Below, one piece after another: positions 8,620-17,119 of a DNA stretch of 64,000 bases. Origin of the DNA: Paenibacillus xylanilyticus. Its GTDB lineage: Bacteria; Bacillota; Bacilli; Paenibacillales; Paenibacillaceae. The position numbers were made by a program, and so were the translations under genes. The number at the start of each line of letters is the position of its first letter. Position 1 is the stretch's first letter. The notes below the pieces were generated by a model. It saw nothing but the letters and a program-made list of their open reading frames with translations, did not search any database and was not told the origin of the DNA. The stretch spans positions 62,001 to 126,000 of the forward strand of contig NZ_JABMCB010000159.1 in NCBI RefSeq assembly GCF_013359935.1. Direction: 5' to 3'.

Positions 8620-10053
8620 TTATGGCTGCTTGGTATCACTTACGCCGTCCTCTACAACAGAAGGCTCCTGCGGATCTGGCAGACTGCTGTGTCCAGAGCG
8701 GGCAATAAGTCGATTCTGAGCTTTGTACGTATCTCGCGTAATGGTTTTGGACTCTACCACTTTGCCGTCCACCTTTTTGATGCGTACGGTTTCCACAATA
8801 TAACCAGGCTGCCCGTTCTGCAAAACCTGCTGGGCACCATCCGGCAGCACATTGCTGGATACATATTTCACGGGGGCACTTAACGTTTCGATCGTATGGG
8901 ATTCCAGCGCGTAACTGACGTTCTCGGGAAAGGTGCCAAAAAATTTGACGGTCAACTGCTTGTTCTTCACTTCGGCATGGATCAGCAATGATTTGCCTGT
9001 ATTGTTCTTGAACCGAAAATTGATCGCGCCGGAGGCAAAGGTGGCATCCAGCCCTTTCGGCAAATATTTGACGGGAATGGAATGATTGCGCCGCTCGACA
9101 ATATCGAGTCCGGTTAACAAGGCTGCATTATAGACGGTACTGGATACCTGGCATATGCCTCCGCCAATCCCAGGGGTGAGTCGGCCGTTGACAATGACCG
9201 GGGCTTCACGGAAGCCATATTCCTTCTCGGCGTGGCGAATGACTTTTTCGTAATCGAACATGCCTCCAGGCTCCAAAATCATGCCGTTCACGGATTGTGC
9301 TGCTGCACTGACATTATGTATGCGCCCTTCCGTGCTGCTGCCTAGCCCTGTGGAGAATTGGATGATCTTCCGCTCGATGCCTTCCTTGCGCAGAGACTCT
9401 ACCGTTACTTCAGGCTGCTCAGTGTACAGCGGCAGCTGGATTATTAGCGAGGCAGGCTTGGCATCAAGATCAAGCATGGTGAAGTCATGCTGAAGCTTCG
9501 CCAGCATCTGGTTTGCAAGTTCATCCCAGGCGATCCGCCGGGCGCCCTTCTCGGGGATGTACTGGATCTTGTCGTTTGCGGTGATTCGCCGGACAGCGTC
9601 CGCGGGTGTACCGAAGGTTTCTTTTTCCCAGGCAGGACTCAGTCTTGTTCTTAGGGGTTGGGTGTCATACAGCTGCTCGAGAGACCATTCCTCACCAAAA
9701 TGATAACGGGCATACGCGCGTTCCCACACGTTTCCTTCCTCCAACTGATGTACCGCGGACCGAAAGGCATTGGCACTGTAACCTGCACCGGCATCGCTGG
9801 CTGTCATGTTCAGCGTCAGGGATACAGGTTCTTTCACCTCCAGCGTGACAGGCCAGTCCTCCAGCTTTTTCAAACGTTCATCCAGTCCCATCAGCACTTC
9901 GCTCCGATTCATTCCTCCAACCTGCCAGCCGCCAACCTGTACCTTGCCGGGCAAAGCGGGTTGATTCACATACATATACAGCAATCCATAGGAGGCGGAG
10001 CCGATGAAGAGGATCGAGAACACCATAATGATGGCCAAATGTATTTTTTTCAT
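8620..10053 (-). CDS. Membrane-anchored VanW / G5-domain wall protein (YoaR-like)
   Basis: This ~477-residue protein has one N-terminal membrane segment (IHLAIIMVFSILFIGSASYG) and an extracellular body. A peptidoglycan-binding-like region covers ~40-230. A VanW domain covers ~245-375, with GGMFDYEKV and TPGIGGGICQVSST as its most recognisable motifs. A C-terminal G5-like domain (YIVETVRIKKVDGKVVESK) lies at ~400-450. Such proteins are thought to bind the cell wall; VanW is named from vancomycin-resistance clusters but its activity is unknown. The start at 10053 has AAAGGAGCG upstream, and longer in-frame starts do not. It is divergent from ftsE. Confidence 0.88.
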   Translation of the reverse strand: MKKIHLAIIMVFSILFIGSASYGLLYMYVNQPALPGKVQVGGWQVGGMNRSEVLMGLDERLKKLEDWPVTLEVKEPVSLTLNMTASDAGAGYSANAFRSAVHQLEEGNVWERAYARYHFGEEWSLEQLYDTQPLRTRLSPAWEKETFGTPADAVRRITANDKIQYIPEKGARRIAWDELANQMLAKLQHDFTMLDLDAKPASLIIQLPLYTEQPEVTVESLRKEGIERKIIQFSTGLGSSTEGRIHNVSAAAQSVNGMILEPGGMFDYEKVIRHAEKEYGFREAPVIVNGRLTPGIGGGICQVSSTVYNAALLTGLDIVERRNHSIPVKYLPKGLDATFASGAINFRFKNNTGKSLLIHAEVKNKQLTVKFFGTFPENVSYALESHTIETLSAPVKYVSSNVLPDGAQQVLQNGQPGYIVETVRIKKVDGKVVESKTITRDTYKAQNRLIARSGHSSLPDPQEPSVVEDGVSDTKQP

Positions 10054-10147
10054 ATCCGTACGCTCCTTTATACTTCTGATGTTCCGCATTTCGTAACACT
10101 TTCTATATATATGATCCAATGGTGGAAAACTTTCGGGTACTCAATAG

Positions 10148-10163
10148 GTAACAAATTTGTTAC
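10148..10163. promoter_or_regulatory. Perfect 16-bp palindrome GTAACAAATTTGTTAC between VanW and ftsE
   Basis: The palindrome lies in the divergent intergenic region, 94 bp upstream of the VanW-protein start and 144 bp upstream of ftsE. TACAAT directly overlaps its right edge and could be a -10 hexamer. It is a candidate operator. Its half-sites GTAACA/TGTTAC also occur before yhbD with a six-base spacer. Confidence 0.45.
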
Positions 10164-10306
10164 AATATATTTGTTATGCGTCCATTCCTGAGGATCGAAA
10201 TAAGGGTGAAATGGATTGCTCCTGATGAAATTCGGGTCTTTTTAAAGGAATTGCCGGGATTGTGTCGAAATGATAATGGCTAACTATGTGAGCAGGAAGT
10301 GATGAT

Positions 10307-10993
10307 GTGATAGAAATGCAGGACGTGTGGAAGACCTACGCCAATGGGACCCACGCATTACAAGGGGTGTCGGTGAAGATCGACCGCAATGAATTTGTGT
10401 ATATCGTCGGTCCGTCCGGCGCTGGTAAATCAACATTTATGAAGTTGATGTACAGGGAAGAGGTTCCGACCAAAGGACAAATATCCATCAATGGATTTAA
10501 TATCGGTAAATTGAAACCACGTAAAATTCCTTATGTGCGCCGTAACATCGGCGTTGTGTTTCAGGATTTCCGCCTTTTGCCCAAAATGACGGCTTTTGAG
10601 AACGTGGCTTTTGCCATGGAGGTTATTGAGGCCCCGAAGCGTCACATCAAGAAACGGGTAATGGAAGTGCTCGATCTGGTAGGACTGCGCAGCAAGGCGA
10701 ATCGTGAACCTTCGCAGTTGTCAGGCGGGGAACAGCAGCGTATAGCCATCGCACGGGCGATCGTGAACAATCCGTCGGTTATTATCGCGGACGAGCCTAC
10801 GGGAAACCTCGATCCGGAGACATCATGGGGCATTATGCAGCTGCTGGACGAGATTAATTTTCGGGGAACGACGATTGTCATGGCGACCCATAACAAGGAT
10901 ATCGTAAATACGATGCGTAAACGGGTTATCGCCATTGAACGTGGACAGATTGTACGGGATCAGATGAGAGGGGAATACGGTTATGAATTTTAG
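10307..10993 (+). CDS. ftsE: Cell division ATP-binding protein FtsE
   Basis: This 228-residue ABC ATPase couples ATP hydrolysis to conformational change in FtsX and so activates peptidoglycan hydrolases outside the membrane. Walker A GPSGAGKST is near residue 36. The signature LSGGEQQR is near residue 139, followed by Walker B VIIADEPTGNLD and the switch histidine in ATHNKD. The length is normal for FtsE. GTG 10307 is preceded by AGGAAGTGAT. The gene overlaps ftsX by 11 bp, indicating translational coupling. In Bacillus the target of FtsEX is the elongation hydrolase CwlO. Here a secreted LytM-type hydrolase lies directly downstream. Confidence 0.95.
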   Translation: MIEMQDVWKTYANGTHALQGVSVKIDRNEFVYIVGPSGAGKSTFMKLMYREEVPTKGQISINGFNIGKLKPRKIPYVRRNIGVVFQDFRLLPKMTAFENVAFAMEVIEAPKRHIKKRVMEVLDLVGLRSKANREPSQLSGGEQQRIAIARAIVNNPSVIIADEPTGNLDPETSWGIMQLLDEINFRGTTIVMATHNKDIVNTMRKRVIAIERGQIVRDQMRGEYGYEF

Positions 10994-11900
10994 TACTCTC
11001 TTGCGCCATATGCGGGAGGGCTTCAAAAACGTATTCCGCAACGGCTGGATGTCCGTGGCATCCATCATGTCGATCATCGTGTCACTGCTGATCCTTGGTG
11101 TATTCATGCTGCTGGTGCTGAATGTGAATTCCATGGCCAATCAGGTGGACAGTCAGGTAGAGATCAGTACGTTTCTGGAGCTGAATGTGGATGAGAGCCT
11201 GCGCAATACGCTGCAGCAGGAGATCAGCGCAATGCCGGAAGTGAGTGAGATTCGCTTTGTTTCCAAGGAAGAGGGACTCAAGGAGTTCCGTGAACGTCTT
11301 GGCGACAGTGCCAATAACGTGCTTGACGGTTTCGATGTGGATAATAATCCGCTGCCGGAGACCATTGAAGTTGAGGTCATTGAACCGGAAACCGTCACTT
11401 TTGTGGCGCAAAAAATTGAAGCATTGAACGAAAAACACCCGGAGAAGCCGATCATGAAAGTGAACTACGGCAAGGAAACGGTGGATGTACTGTTCAAATT
11501 TACACGACTTGTCCGGAATATCGGATTTATTTTTGTGGGGGGACTGGCACTGATGTCCATGTTCCTGATCTCGAATACGATTCGCGTAACGATTCTTGCC
11601 CGTCGCCGGGAGATCGGCATTATGAAGCTGGTCGGTGCAACCAACACATTCATTCGCTGGCCTTTCTTTATTGAAGGTGCGCTCATTGGATTTATCGGTT
11701 CAGTGATTACGGTAGCGGTACTGTTCTTCGGTTATAGCCGCCTGCTGGCAACCATTGGTCAGGATGTATTCATGCAAATGCTTAATCTGATTCCTCTCAG
11801 TGACATTTGGCTGCTGTTTGGAATACTTTTGATAGGACTCGGTGTGCTGGTTGGTATTCTGGGAAGTACACTCTCCATTCGCAAATCGCTTAAAGTTTAG
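10983..11900 (+). CDS. ftsX: Cell division protein FtsX
   Basis: This 305-residue membrane partner of FtsE has four hydrophobic segments (about 20-45, 172-195, 220-245 and 270-295). A large extracellular loop between the first two (about 55-165) contacts hydrolase partners in known systems. The FtsX/MacB permease motif RRREIGIMKLVGATNTFIRWPFFIEG lies between TM2 and TM3. The ATG at 10983 lies inside the end of ftsE. It is followed at ~185 bp by a gene for a coiled-coil LytM peptidase, matching the FtsEX-EnvC or FtsEX-CwlO logic. Confidence 0.95.
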   Translation: MNFSTLLRHMREGFKNVFRNGWMSVASIMSIIVSLLILGVFMLLVLNVNSMANQVDSQVEISTFLELNVDESLRNTLQQEISAMPEVSEIRFVSKEEGLKEFRERLGDSANNVLDGFDVDNNPLPETIEVEVIEPETVTFVAQKIEALNEKHPEKPIMKVNYGKETVDVLFKFTRLVRNIGFIFVGGLALMSMFLISNTIRVTILARRREIGIMKLVGATNTFIRWPFFIEGALIGFIGSVITVAVLFFGYSRLLATIGQDVFMQMLNLIPLSDIWLLFGILLIGLGVLVGILGSTLSIRKSLKV

Positions 11901-12085
11901 CTTTAGATCAACGGAATTGCAGAAATTGTCGAAATTGAATGGCAAAGCAGGTTCACAATGGGACTCTGTTTGACGATATGTAGGGAAGACGCACTCTTTA
12001 TACGATTGAAGAAAGCATAGAACATGATGTTCACCACCTGTGCAGGTTGCTTTCTTGTGAATTCATAGGATGGGGGATCACCATT

Positions 12086-13363
12086 TTGAAAAAAACAGCT
12101 TCGCTGCTGGCCTTTACATTATTGGCCGGTTTGACGCTTCAACCTTCGGACGGATATGCCAAGAGCAGCATTAGCGATATAGATCAACAGATTCAACAGC
12201 TGGAGAGCAAGGCGGCTGCGGCCAAACAGGAACAGAAAAAGGCCGCTGCCAACAAGAAGCAAGCTCAGCACTACAAGAACAAAACCAATGCTTACCTTAA
12301 GGTTGTCATGGAGCAGATCAATGTTGTCAGCGATGAGCTGGCGAACGTTTCCTTGGAAATCGAGAATACGGAAGAGAATCTGCGCACAACGAAAAAAGAT
12401 TTGCAGGCCGCAGAGGAGCGTATCGTTGCAAGGGAGAAACTGCTTGAATCCCGTGTACGCCTGATGTATACGGATGGCGCGGTATCCTATCTGGATGTGT
12501 TATTGTCATCAACAAGCTTCTCGGATTTCCTGACGCGTGCGGATTCGCTGAAAACCATTGTGGATCAGGACCAGCATCTGCTGGATGAGCACAAAAAGGA
12601 CAAGCAGCTGGTTGTCGATAAAAAGGCTGAACTGGACAAGCAGTATGCTGAAGCCAAGAGCCTGTATGCACAAAAGAAACAACGCAAGGCACAGTTAAAT
12701 GAAAAGGAACAGGAGAAGCAAGTGCTTCTGGCTTCCTATGATGCTAAAATTGAAGAGTCCGAAGAGCTGACGCAGGAGCAGGAAGATGTGTTGATTCAGA
12801 TCGCCAGCAAGCGTTCAAATCTGCTGCAGGAGAAAAACAAACTGCGTGAGCAGCAGGCGGCAGCCGCTGCCAAAGCCAAAGCAGCCGCTGCAGCTAAGGC
12901 AGCAGCAGCTGCGAAGGCGCCGACCAAAGTCAGCACAGGCAGCAGTGAGACTGCGTATACAGCGGGTAACGGGATTTTCTCCAAACCGGTATCCGGTGGA
13001 CGTATTTCTTCTCCATTCGGTCGCCGTACACACCCTATTACGGGGGAAGTAGGAAAAATGCATAATGGTACCGACTTCGCTGTTCCTGTGGGAACCTCGG
13101 TTCATGCTGCATCAGGCGGTATCGTAATCATGGCTGAGTGGTACAGTGGATATGGCTACACCGTTATCGTAGACCATGGCGGCGGTCTTTGGACATTGTA
13201 TGGTCATCTCCGTGAAGGCGGATTTAAGGTAAGCAAGGGAGATACGGTCAGCAAAGGCGATTTAATTGCCGAATCTGGCAATACAGGCAATTCAACAGGA
13301 CCTCACTTGCACTTTGAAGTTCGGGAGAATGGTACGGCAGTGAACCCGATGAATTATCTATAA
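12086..13363 (+). CDS. Secreted coiled-coil M23 (LytM) peptidoglycan endopeptidase
   Basis: This ~425-residue protein has a signal peptide (KKTASLLAFTLLAGLTL..GYA), a long coiled coil (residues ~30-265) ending in an alanine/lysine-rich linker, and a C-terminal M23 domain (~290-420). The zinc-site motifs HNGTDF and HLHFEV are complete, so it should be an active endopeptidase rather than a degenerate EnvC-type activator. TTG 12086 is chosen because GGGGG lies about nine bases upstream and it places the signal peptide at the N-terminus; an in-frame upstream start has neither. Position after ftsEX suggests it is the hydrolase they control. That link is inferred from order. Confidence 0.88.
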   Translation: MKKTASLLAFTLLAGLTLQPSDGYAKSSISDIDQQIQQLESKAAAAKQEQKKAAANKKQAQHYKNKTNAYLKVVMEQINVVSDELANVSLEIENTEENLRTTKKDLQAAEERIVAREKLLESRVRLMYTDGAVSYLDVLLSSTSFSDFLTRADSLKTIVDQDQHLLDEHKKDKQLVVDKKAELDKQYAEAKSLYAQKKQRKAQLNEKEQEKQVLLASYDAKIEESEELTQEQEDVLIQIASKRSNLLQEKNKLREQQAAAAAKAKAAAAAKAAAAAKAPTKVSTGSSETAYTAGNGIFSKPVSGGRISSPFGRRTHPITGEVGKMHNGTDFAVPVGTSVHAASGGIVIMAEWYSGYGYTVIVDHGGGLWTLYGHLREGGFKVSKGDTVSKGDLIAESGNTGNSTGPHLHFEVRENGTAVNPMNYL

Positions 13364-13499
13364 TAGATAAACCGCAAGGGAATGGAATAAACATATTCCG
13401 TACAAGCTAGACATATACTAAGCTGGCATGTTCAGGGAATGGATTCAGGAAAGCAATGGAATCTGACACGCTTCAAAACTAAAGGCGGTGAGCAAACGG

Positions 13500-14972
13500 A
13501 TGATGAAGAAGAGATCGGCGCTGCTGCTTGCCATTGTAGCCCTTCTTGGAGGGAGCCTGCTTACGCTGGTACTGATGAGTTATCCCGGCATGGCCAATCA
13601 GACCACTTCGGGTGAAGGCCTGCTGGCCAGTGTAACGGGCAATACGCAGCAGAAGAACGATTTGAAGAAGATTGAAACCGCAATGGATTTGATCTCAAGC
13701 AACTATTATAAAGATGTGGACCAGACCAAACTGATCGATGGTGCGATCAATGGTATGATGGAATCCCTTGGAGATCCGTACTCCAACTACATGGGACAGG
13801 AAACAGCTGCCCAGTTCGAGGAGTCCATTGAAGGTTCCTTTACCGGAATTGGGGCCGAGGTATCCTCACAGGATGGAAACGTCGTTGTCGTTTCCCCGAT
13901 CAAAGGATCACCTGCCGAGAAAGCGGGTATTCGTGCCAAAGATATGATCATGTCTGTAAATGGTGAATCCCTGCAAGGCCTGGAATTAAACAAGGCTGTC
14001 AACAAAATCAGAGGTCCAAAAGGCAGTGAAGCCAAGGTACAGGTGAAACGTGCCGGATCCACTGAATTGATTGAATTTACCATTGTGCGCGATGATATTG
14101 ATCTGGAGACCGTATACGCCCATATGGAGGATAACGGTGTAGGTGTCATTACCATCACCCAATTCTCACTGAACACCGGAGATCGCTTCAAGGAAGAGTT
14201 GGCGAATCTGGAGAAGCAGAACATGAAGGGTTTGGTCATTGATGTGCGTAATGACCCGGGCGGCGTGCTGCAAGTGGTTATTGATATTGCCGAGCAGTTT
14301 GTTCCTAAAGGCAAAGTGATCGTGCAAGTCGAGGACAAAAACGGCAAACGTGAGCAGAGCAAATCAAATGGTTCCAGCAAGTCTTACCCTATCACTGTAC
14401 TGATGAACAAAGGAAGCGCGAGTGCGTCGGAAATTTTGGCTGGTGCATTGCAGCAGTCTGCAGGCGCAACGCTGGTTGGTGAAAACTCCTTCGGTAAAGG
14501 TACCGTACAGACGAGTTATGACAAGCAAATGGGTGACGGCAGCCTGCTGAAAATCACCATTGCCAAATGGTTGACTCCGAATGGAGACTGGATTCATGAA
14601 AAAGGCATCAAACCGGATATTGCGGTAAACCAGCCGGATTACTTCTCGGTGGCACCGATCAATAAAGAGAAATTACCTTTGAAATATGACAGTAATAGCA
14701 CGGATGTGAAAAGTGCGCAGACGATGCTGAGAGGACTCGAATTTGAGCCGGATCGTGTAGATGGATACTATGACCAGAAGACGGAAGAGGCGGTCAAGGC
14801 ATTCCAGAAGCAGAAAGGCATTGAGGCAACAGGCCAGATTGACGAGAAAACCGCTGAATCATTGGAAGCGGCTCTGATTGAACGCATTGCCAATCCTCAA
14901 TATGATGCACAGCTGAAGCGCGCGATCGAAAATGTCTCGAAGGATATATCGACTGCCGTGTCGAAGCCATAA
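13500..14972 (+). CDS. ctpB: Carboxy-terminal processing serine protease (S41, CtpB-like)
   Basis: This ~490-residue secreted protease is anchored by an N-terminal signal/TM segment (SALLLAIVALLGGSLLTLVL). A PDZ domain (~115-200) precedes the S41 core. The catalytic serine lies in KGSASASEIL and the general-base lysine in GENSFGKGTVQT. A C-terminal peptidoglycan-binding domain (VKSAQTMLRGLEFEPDRVDG) covers ~400-460. In B. subtilis CtpB cleaves SpoIVFA in the sigma-K checkpoint and its gene (yvjB) lies near minJ, as here. AAAGGCGGTGAG precedes ATG 13500; GTG 13488 is an alternative in-frame start. Confidence 0.9.
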   Translation: MMKKRSALLLAIVALLGGSLLTLVLMSYPGMANQTTSGEGLLASVTGNTQQKNDLKKIETAMDLISSNYYKDVDQTKLIDGAINGMMESLGDPYSNYMGQETAAQFEESIEGSFTGIGAEVSSQDGNVVVVSPIKGSPAEKAGIRAKDMIMSVNGESLQGLELNKAVNKIRGPKGSEAKVQVKRAGSTELIEFTIVRDDIDLETVYAHMEDNGVGVITITQFSLNTGDRFKEELANLEKQNMKGLVIDVRNDPGGVLQVVIDIAEQFVPKGKVIVQVEDKNGKREQSKSNGSSKSYPITVLMNKGSASASEILAGALQQSAGATLVGENSFGKGTVQTSYDKQMGDGSLLKITIAKWLTPNGDWIHEKGIKPDIAVNQPDYFSVAPINKEKLPLKYDSNSTDVKSAQTMLRGLEFEPDRVDGYYDQKTEEAVKAFQKQKGIEATGQIDEKTAESLEAALIERIANPQYDAQLKRAIENVSKDISTAVSKP

Positions 14973-14973
14973 A

Positions 14974-15000
14974 GAAGGCTGATATCAGCCTTCTTTTTTT
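14974..15000 (+). terminator. Hairpin with T tract between ctpB and minJ
   Basis: GAAGGCTGATATCAGCCTTC is followed by a run of T, directly after the ctpB stop and only 34 bp before the minJ start. It is a strong terminator and may be leaky, so minJ is either attenuated or separately promoted. Confidence 0.85.
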
Positions 15001-15033
15001 CTGAACCGGCTGAAGGAGAGGAGTGACGCCACA

Positions 15034-16359
15034 ATGGAATGGGCTTGGCCGTGGTTAACGACATTAGGGGAAGCATTGCTGCAGTTGTTTACTCAGCCGT
15101 TTTATTATATTGCGGTAATTCTGATTGCACTTATCTATCATCGTCAATTATTACAGGAACGCAGGTTATTCCATGTTCGTCTGCAGAGTTCAATTACTCA
15201 GACCATTCGTGCTTTACTGGGAGGAATAGTCATTGGTGTGATCGCCTCGGTGGTATCCATTTTTCTTGGGGCACATCTAACACTCGGCAGCGTGATCTGC
15301 ATATGGGCCGCGACATTATTTCTGTCATTGTTCCGTATTCGATATTTGTGCTTTGCATACGCGGCAGGGCTGCTTGGTGTATTGCAGTTCGGGCTGAATC
15401 TGGCCTCAGGGTGGCAGCCGACCGGATGGCTTGGCAGCTTGACGGAGGCTTTGCGTGCGCTGGACATACCTGCCTTGCTGGTACTGGCTGCATTGCTGCA
15501 CCTCGGTGAGGCTATGCTGGTTCGCTTGCAAGGGGTAACCATGGCTTCGCCATTGCTCTTCGAAGGCAAGCGGGGCAAACTGGTCGGAGGATACCAGCTG
15601 CAGCATTTCTGGCCCATCCCGCTGCTGATTCTGGTCCCGGTAACGGGGAGCGGAGCAGAGCTCGCCTGGAGTCCGCTTTTGAGCGCAGGCAATGGCTACA
15701 TGCTGTTTGCACTACCAATCATGCTTGGATTTGGTGAAGTTACACAGAGTATGCTTCCGGGACAGAAAGTACAGATCTCGGCAAAACGGTTACTGCTTTA
15801 CGGGACTAGCCTCCTTGTGCTCAGTCTCCTGGCAGCTTGGTGGTCCCCGCTTATGGTGGTTGCTGCTCTGGCAGCATTTATCGGACATGAATTCCTGGTG
15901 TGGTACAGCGGGTTTGAGGAACAGCATCGCAGTCCGGTGTTTGTTCATCCGGCACACGGCTTGAAAGTGCTTGGAATCATTCCGGACAGCCCTGCGGCAG
16001 AACTGGGAATTGAAGCAGGAGAGACGCTGTACAAGGTGAATGGCGTGTTGGTTCATTCACCTGAAGAGCTGCATCGTGCCCTGCGGATGAATCCGGCCTT
16101 TTGCAAACTGGAGGTACGCAATCATCAGGGTGAGAGCAAGTTTATGCAGCGGGCCATCTATGAAGGTGAGCATCATCAGCTCGGTGTCATTATGGCTCCG
16201 GATAATCATGAAGTTTGGGCGGTGCAGCTGCGTCCGTTATCCCTGGTTCATCTCCTCACGCTCAAGTTGTTTGCCCGTCGAAAAAATAATCGCAATGACG
16301 AGGCTCCACTGGCTCTGCCAGCTCCTGCGGTGAATGAACAAGGATCGGTAGAAATGTAA
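15034..16359 (+). CDS. minJ: MinJ-like PDZ membrane protein
   Basis: This 441-residue protein has about seven or eight hydrophobic segments over residues ~10-290 and a PDZ domain at ~305-380 (GLKVLGIIPDSPAAELGIEAGE..VNGVLV). This matches MinJ (YvjD) of B. subtilis, which bridges DivIVA and MinD to place the division septum and is encoded near ctpB. RBS AGGAGAGGAG precedes ATG 15034. The C-terminal tail is charged and probably cytoplasmic. A close alternative is a generic PDZ membrane protein. The synteny ftsEX-ctpB-minJ-uvrB supports MinJ. Confidence 0.8.
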   Translation: MEWAWPWLTTLGEALLQLFTQPFYYIAVILIALIYHRQLLQERRLFHVRLQSSITQTIRALLGGIVIGVIASVVSIFLGAHLTLGSVICIWAATLFLSLFRIRYLCFAYAAGLLGVLQFGLNLASGWQPTGWLGSLTEALRALDIPALLVLAALLHLGEAMLVRLQGVTMASPLLFEGKRGKLVGGYQLQHFWPIPLLILVPVTGSGAELAWSPLLSAGNGYMLFALPIMLGFGEVTQSMLPGQKVQISAKRLLLYGTSLLVLSLLAAWWSPLMVVAALAAFIGHEFLVWYSGFEEQHRSPVFVHPAHGLKVLGIIPDSPAAELGIEAGETLYKVNGVLVHSPEELHRALRMNPAFCKLEVRNHQGESKFMQRAIYEGEHHQLGVIMAPDNHEVWAVQLRPLSLVHLLTLKLFARRKNNRNDEAPLALPAPAVNEQGSVEM

Positions 16360-16364
16360 TAAGT

Positions 16365-16409
16365 AAAGGGTACTCCACCGCTTGAACAAGCGAGGGCGTA
16401 CCCTTTTTG
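16365..16409. terminator. Terminator between minJ and the response regulator
   Basis: AAAGGGTAC pairs with GTACCCTTT, with a nested CGCTTG/CAAGCG hairpin and a T run. It lies between convergent genes and probably serves both. Confidence 0.8.
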
Positions 16410-17099
16410 TTATTTTTTCAACATAAAGATGGCAATTTGCGTTCGATCACGCAAGTGTAGTTTACCGAGAATTTCGGTGACATAGTTTTTGACTGTACCC
16501 TCGCTCAGGAATAGTTTAGCGGCAATCTCCTTGTTGGACAGCCCCTCGGATATTGCCTCTGCAACAGCAAGTTCCATTCGGGTTAGCCCATAGGACTCAA
16601 GGGATTCATGCGCCTGGGGAGCTGCAGCAGGACGAAGCAGACCCGCCAGCTTGCGGGCAATATCAGGGTGAATCAACATATCACCGTTATGTACCGTCTT
16701 GATCCCCTGAATGATCCGGTCCGGGGGCACATTTTTGAGCAAATAACCGCTGGCCCCGTTTTGCAGAGCCTGGACAATATACTCGTCATCGTCAAACGTC
16801 GTCAGCATCAGCACCTGCACGTTAGGGAAGTGGGATTTAATGAGCCGAGTGCCTTCGACACCATCACAGTCCGGCATCCGGATATCCATCAGTACAACGT
16901 CGGCTGTGGTTCCTGCCTCGAGCAGTTCGAGTGCCTCACGTCCATTTGAAGCTGTACCTACAACGTTAATGCCGGGATCAAGCCCAATCAGTACCTTGAG
17001 ACTCTCGCGGATAAAGAAGTCATCATCTGCGAGGATCAACCCGATGGACTGGGCCTGATCTGAATCCTTGTTGTTACTTGGTCCATTTTGTTCTGACAT
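16410..17099 (-). CDS. NarL/LuxR-family response regulator
   Basis: This ~229-residue regulator has a receiver domain at ~20-140 with acidic residues in LADDDFF, the phospho-acceptor aspartate in VVLMDIRMPDCDG and the lysine in YLLKNVPPD. A LuxR-type HTH follows at ~165-225 (LTRMELAVAEAISEGLSNKEIA). It should be phosphorylated by the histidine kinase encoded 20 bp upstream. The start at 17099 is supported by AAAGGAAG on the minus strand; in-frame GTG codons at 17111 and 17105 are alternatives. The divergent ABC exporter 18605-21932 is a likely target by context. Confidence 0.9.
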   Translation of the reverse strand: MSEQNGPSNNKDSDQAQSIGLILADDDFFIRESLKVLIGLDPGINVVGTASNGREALELLEAGTTADVVLMDIRMPDCDGVEGTRLIKSHFPNVQVLMLTTFDDDEYIVQALQNGASGYLLKNVPPDRIIQGIKTVHNGDMLIHPDIARKLAGLLRPAAAPQAHESLESYGLTRMELAVAEAISEGLSNKEIAAKLFLSEGTVKNYVTEILGKLHLRDRTQIAIFMLKK

Positions 17100-17119
17100 T
17101 AGCACAATCACTTCCTTTT

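Noticed and set aside
11970..12003. TTGACG...TATACG as promoter of the LytM gene
   Set aside because: The spacer would be 23 bp, too long for a sigma-A promoter.
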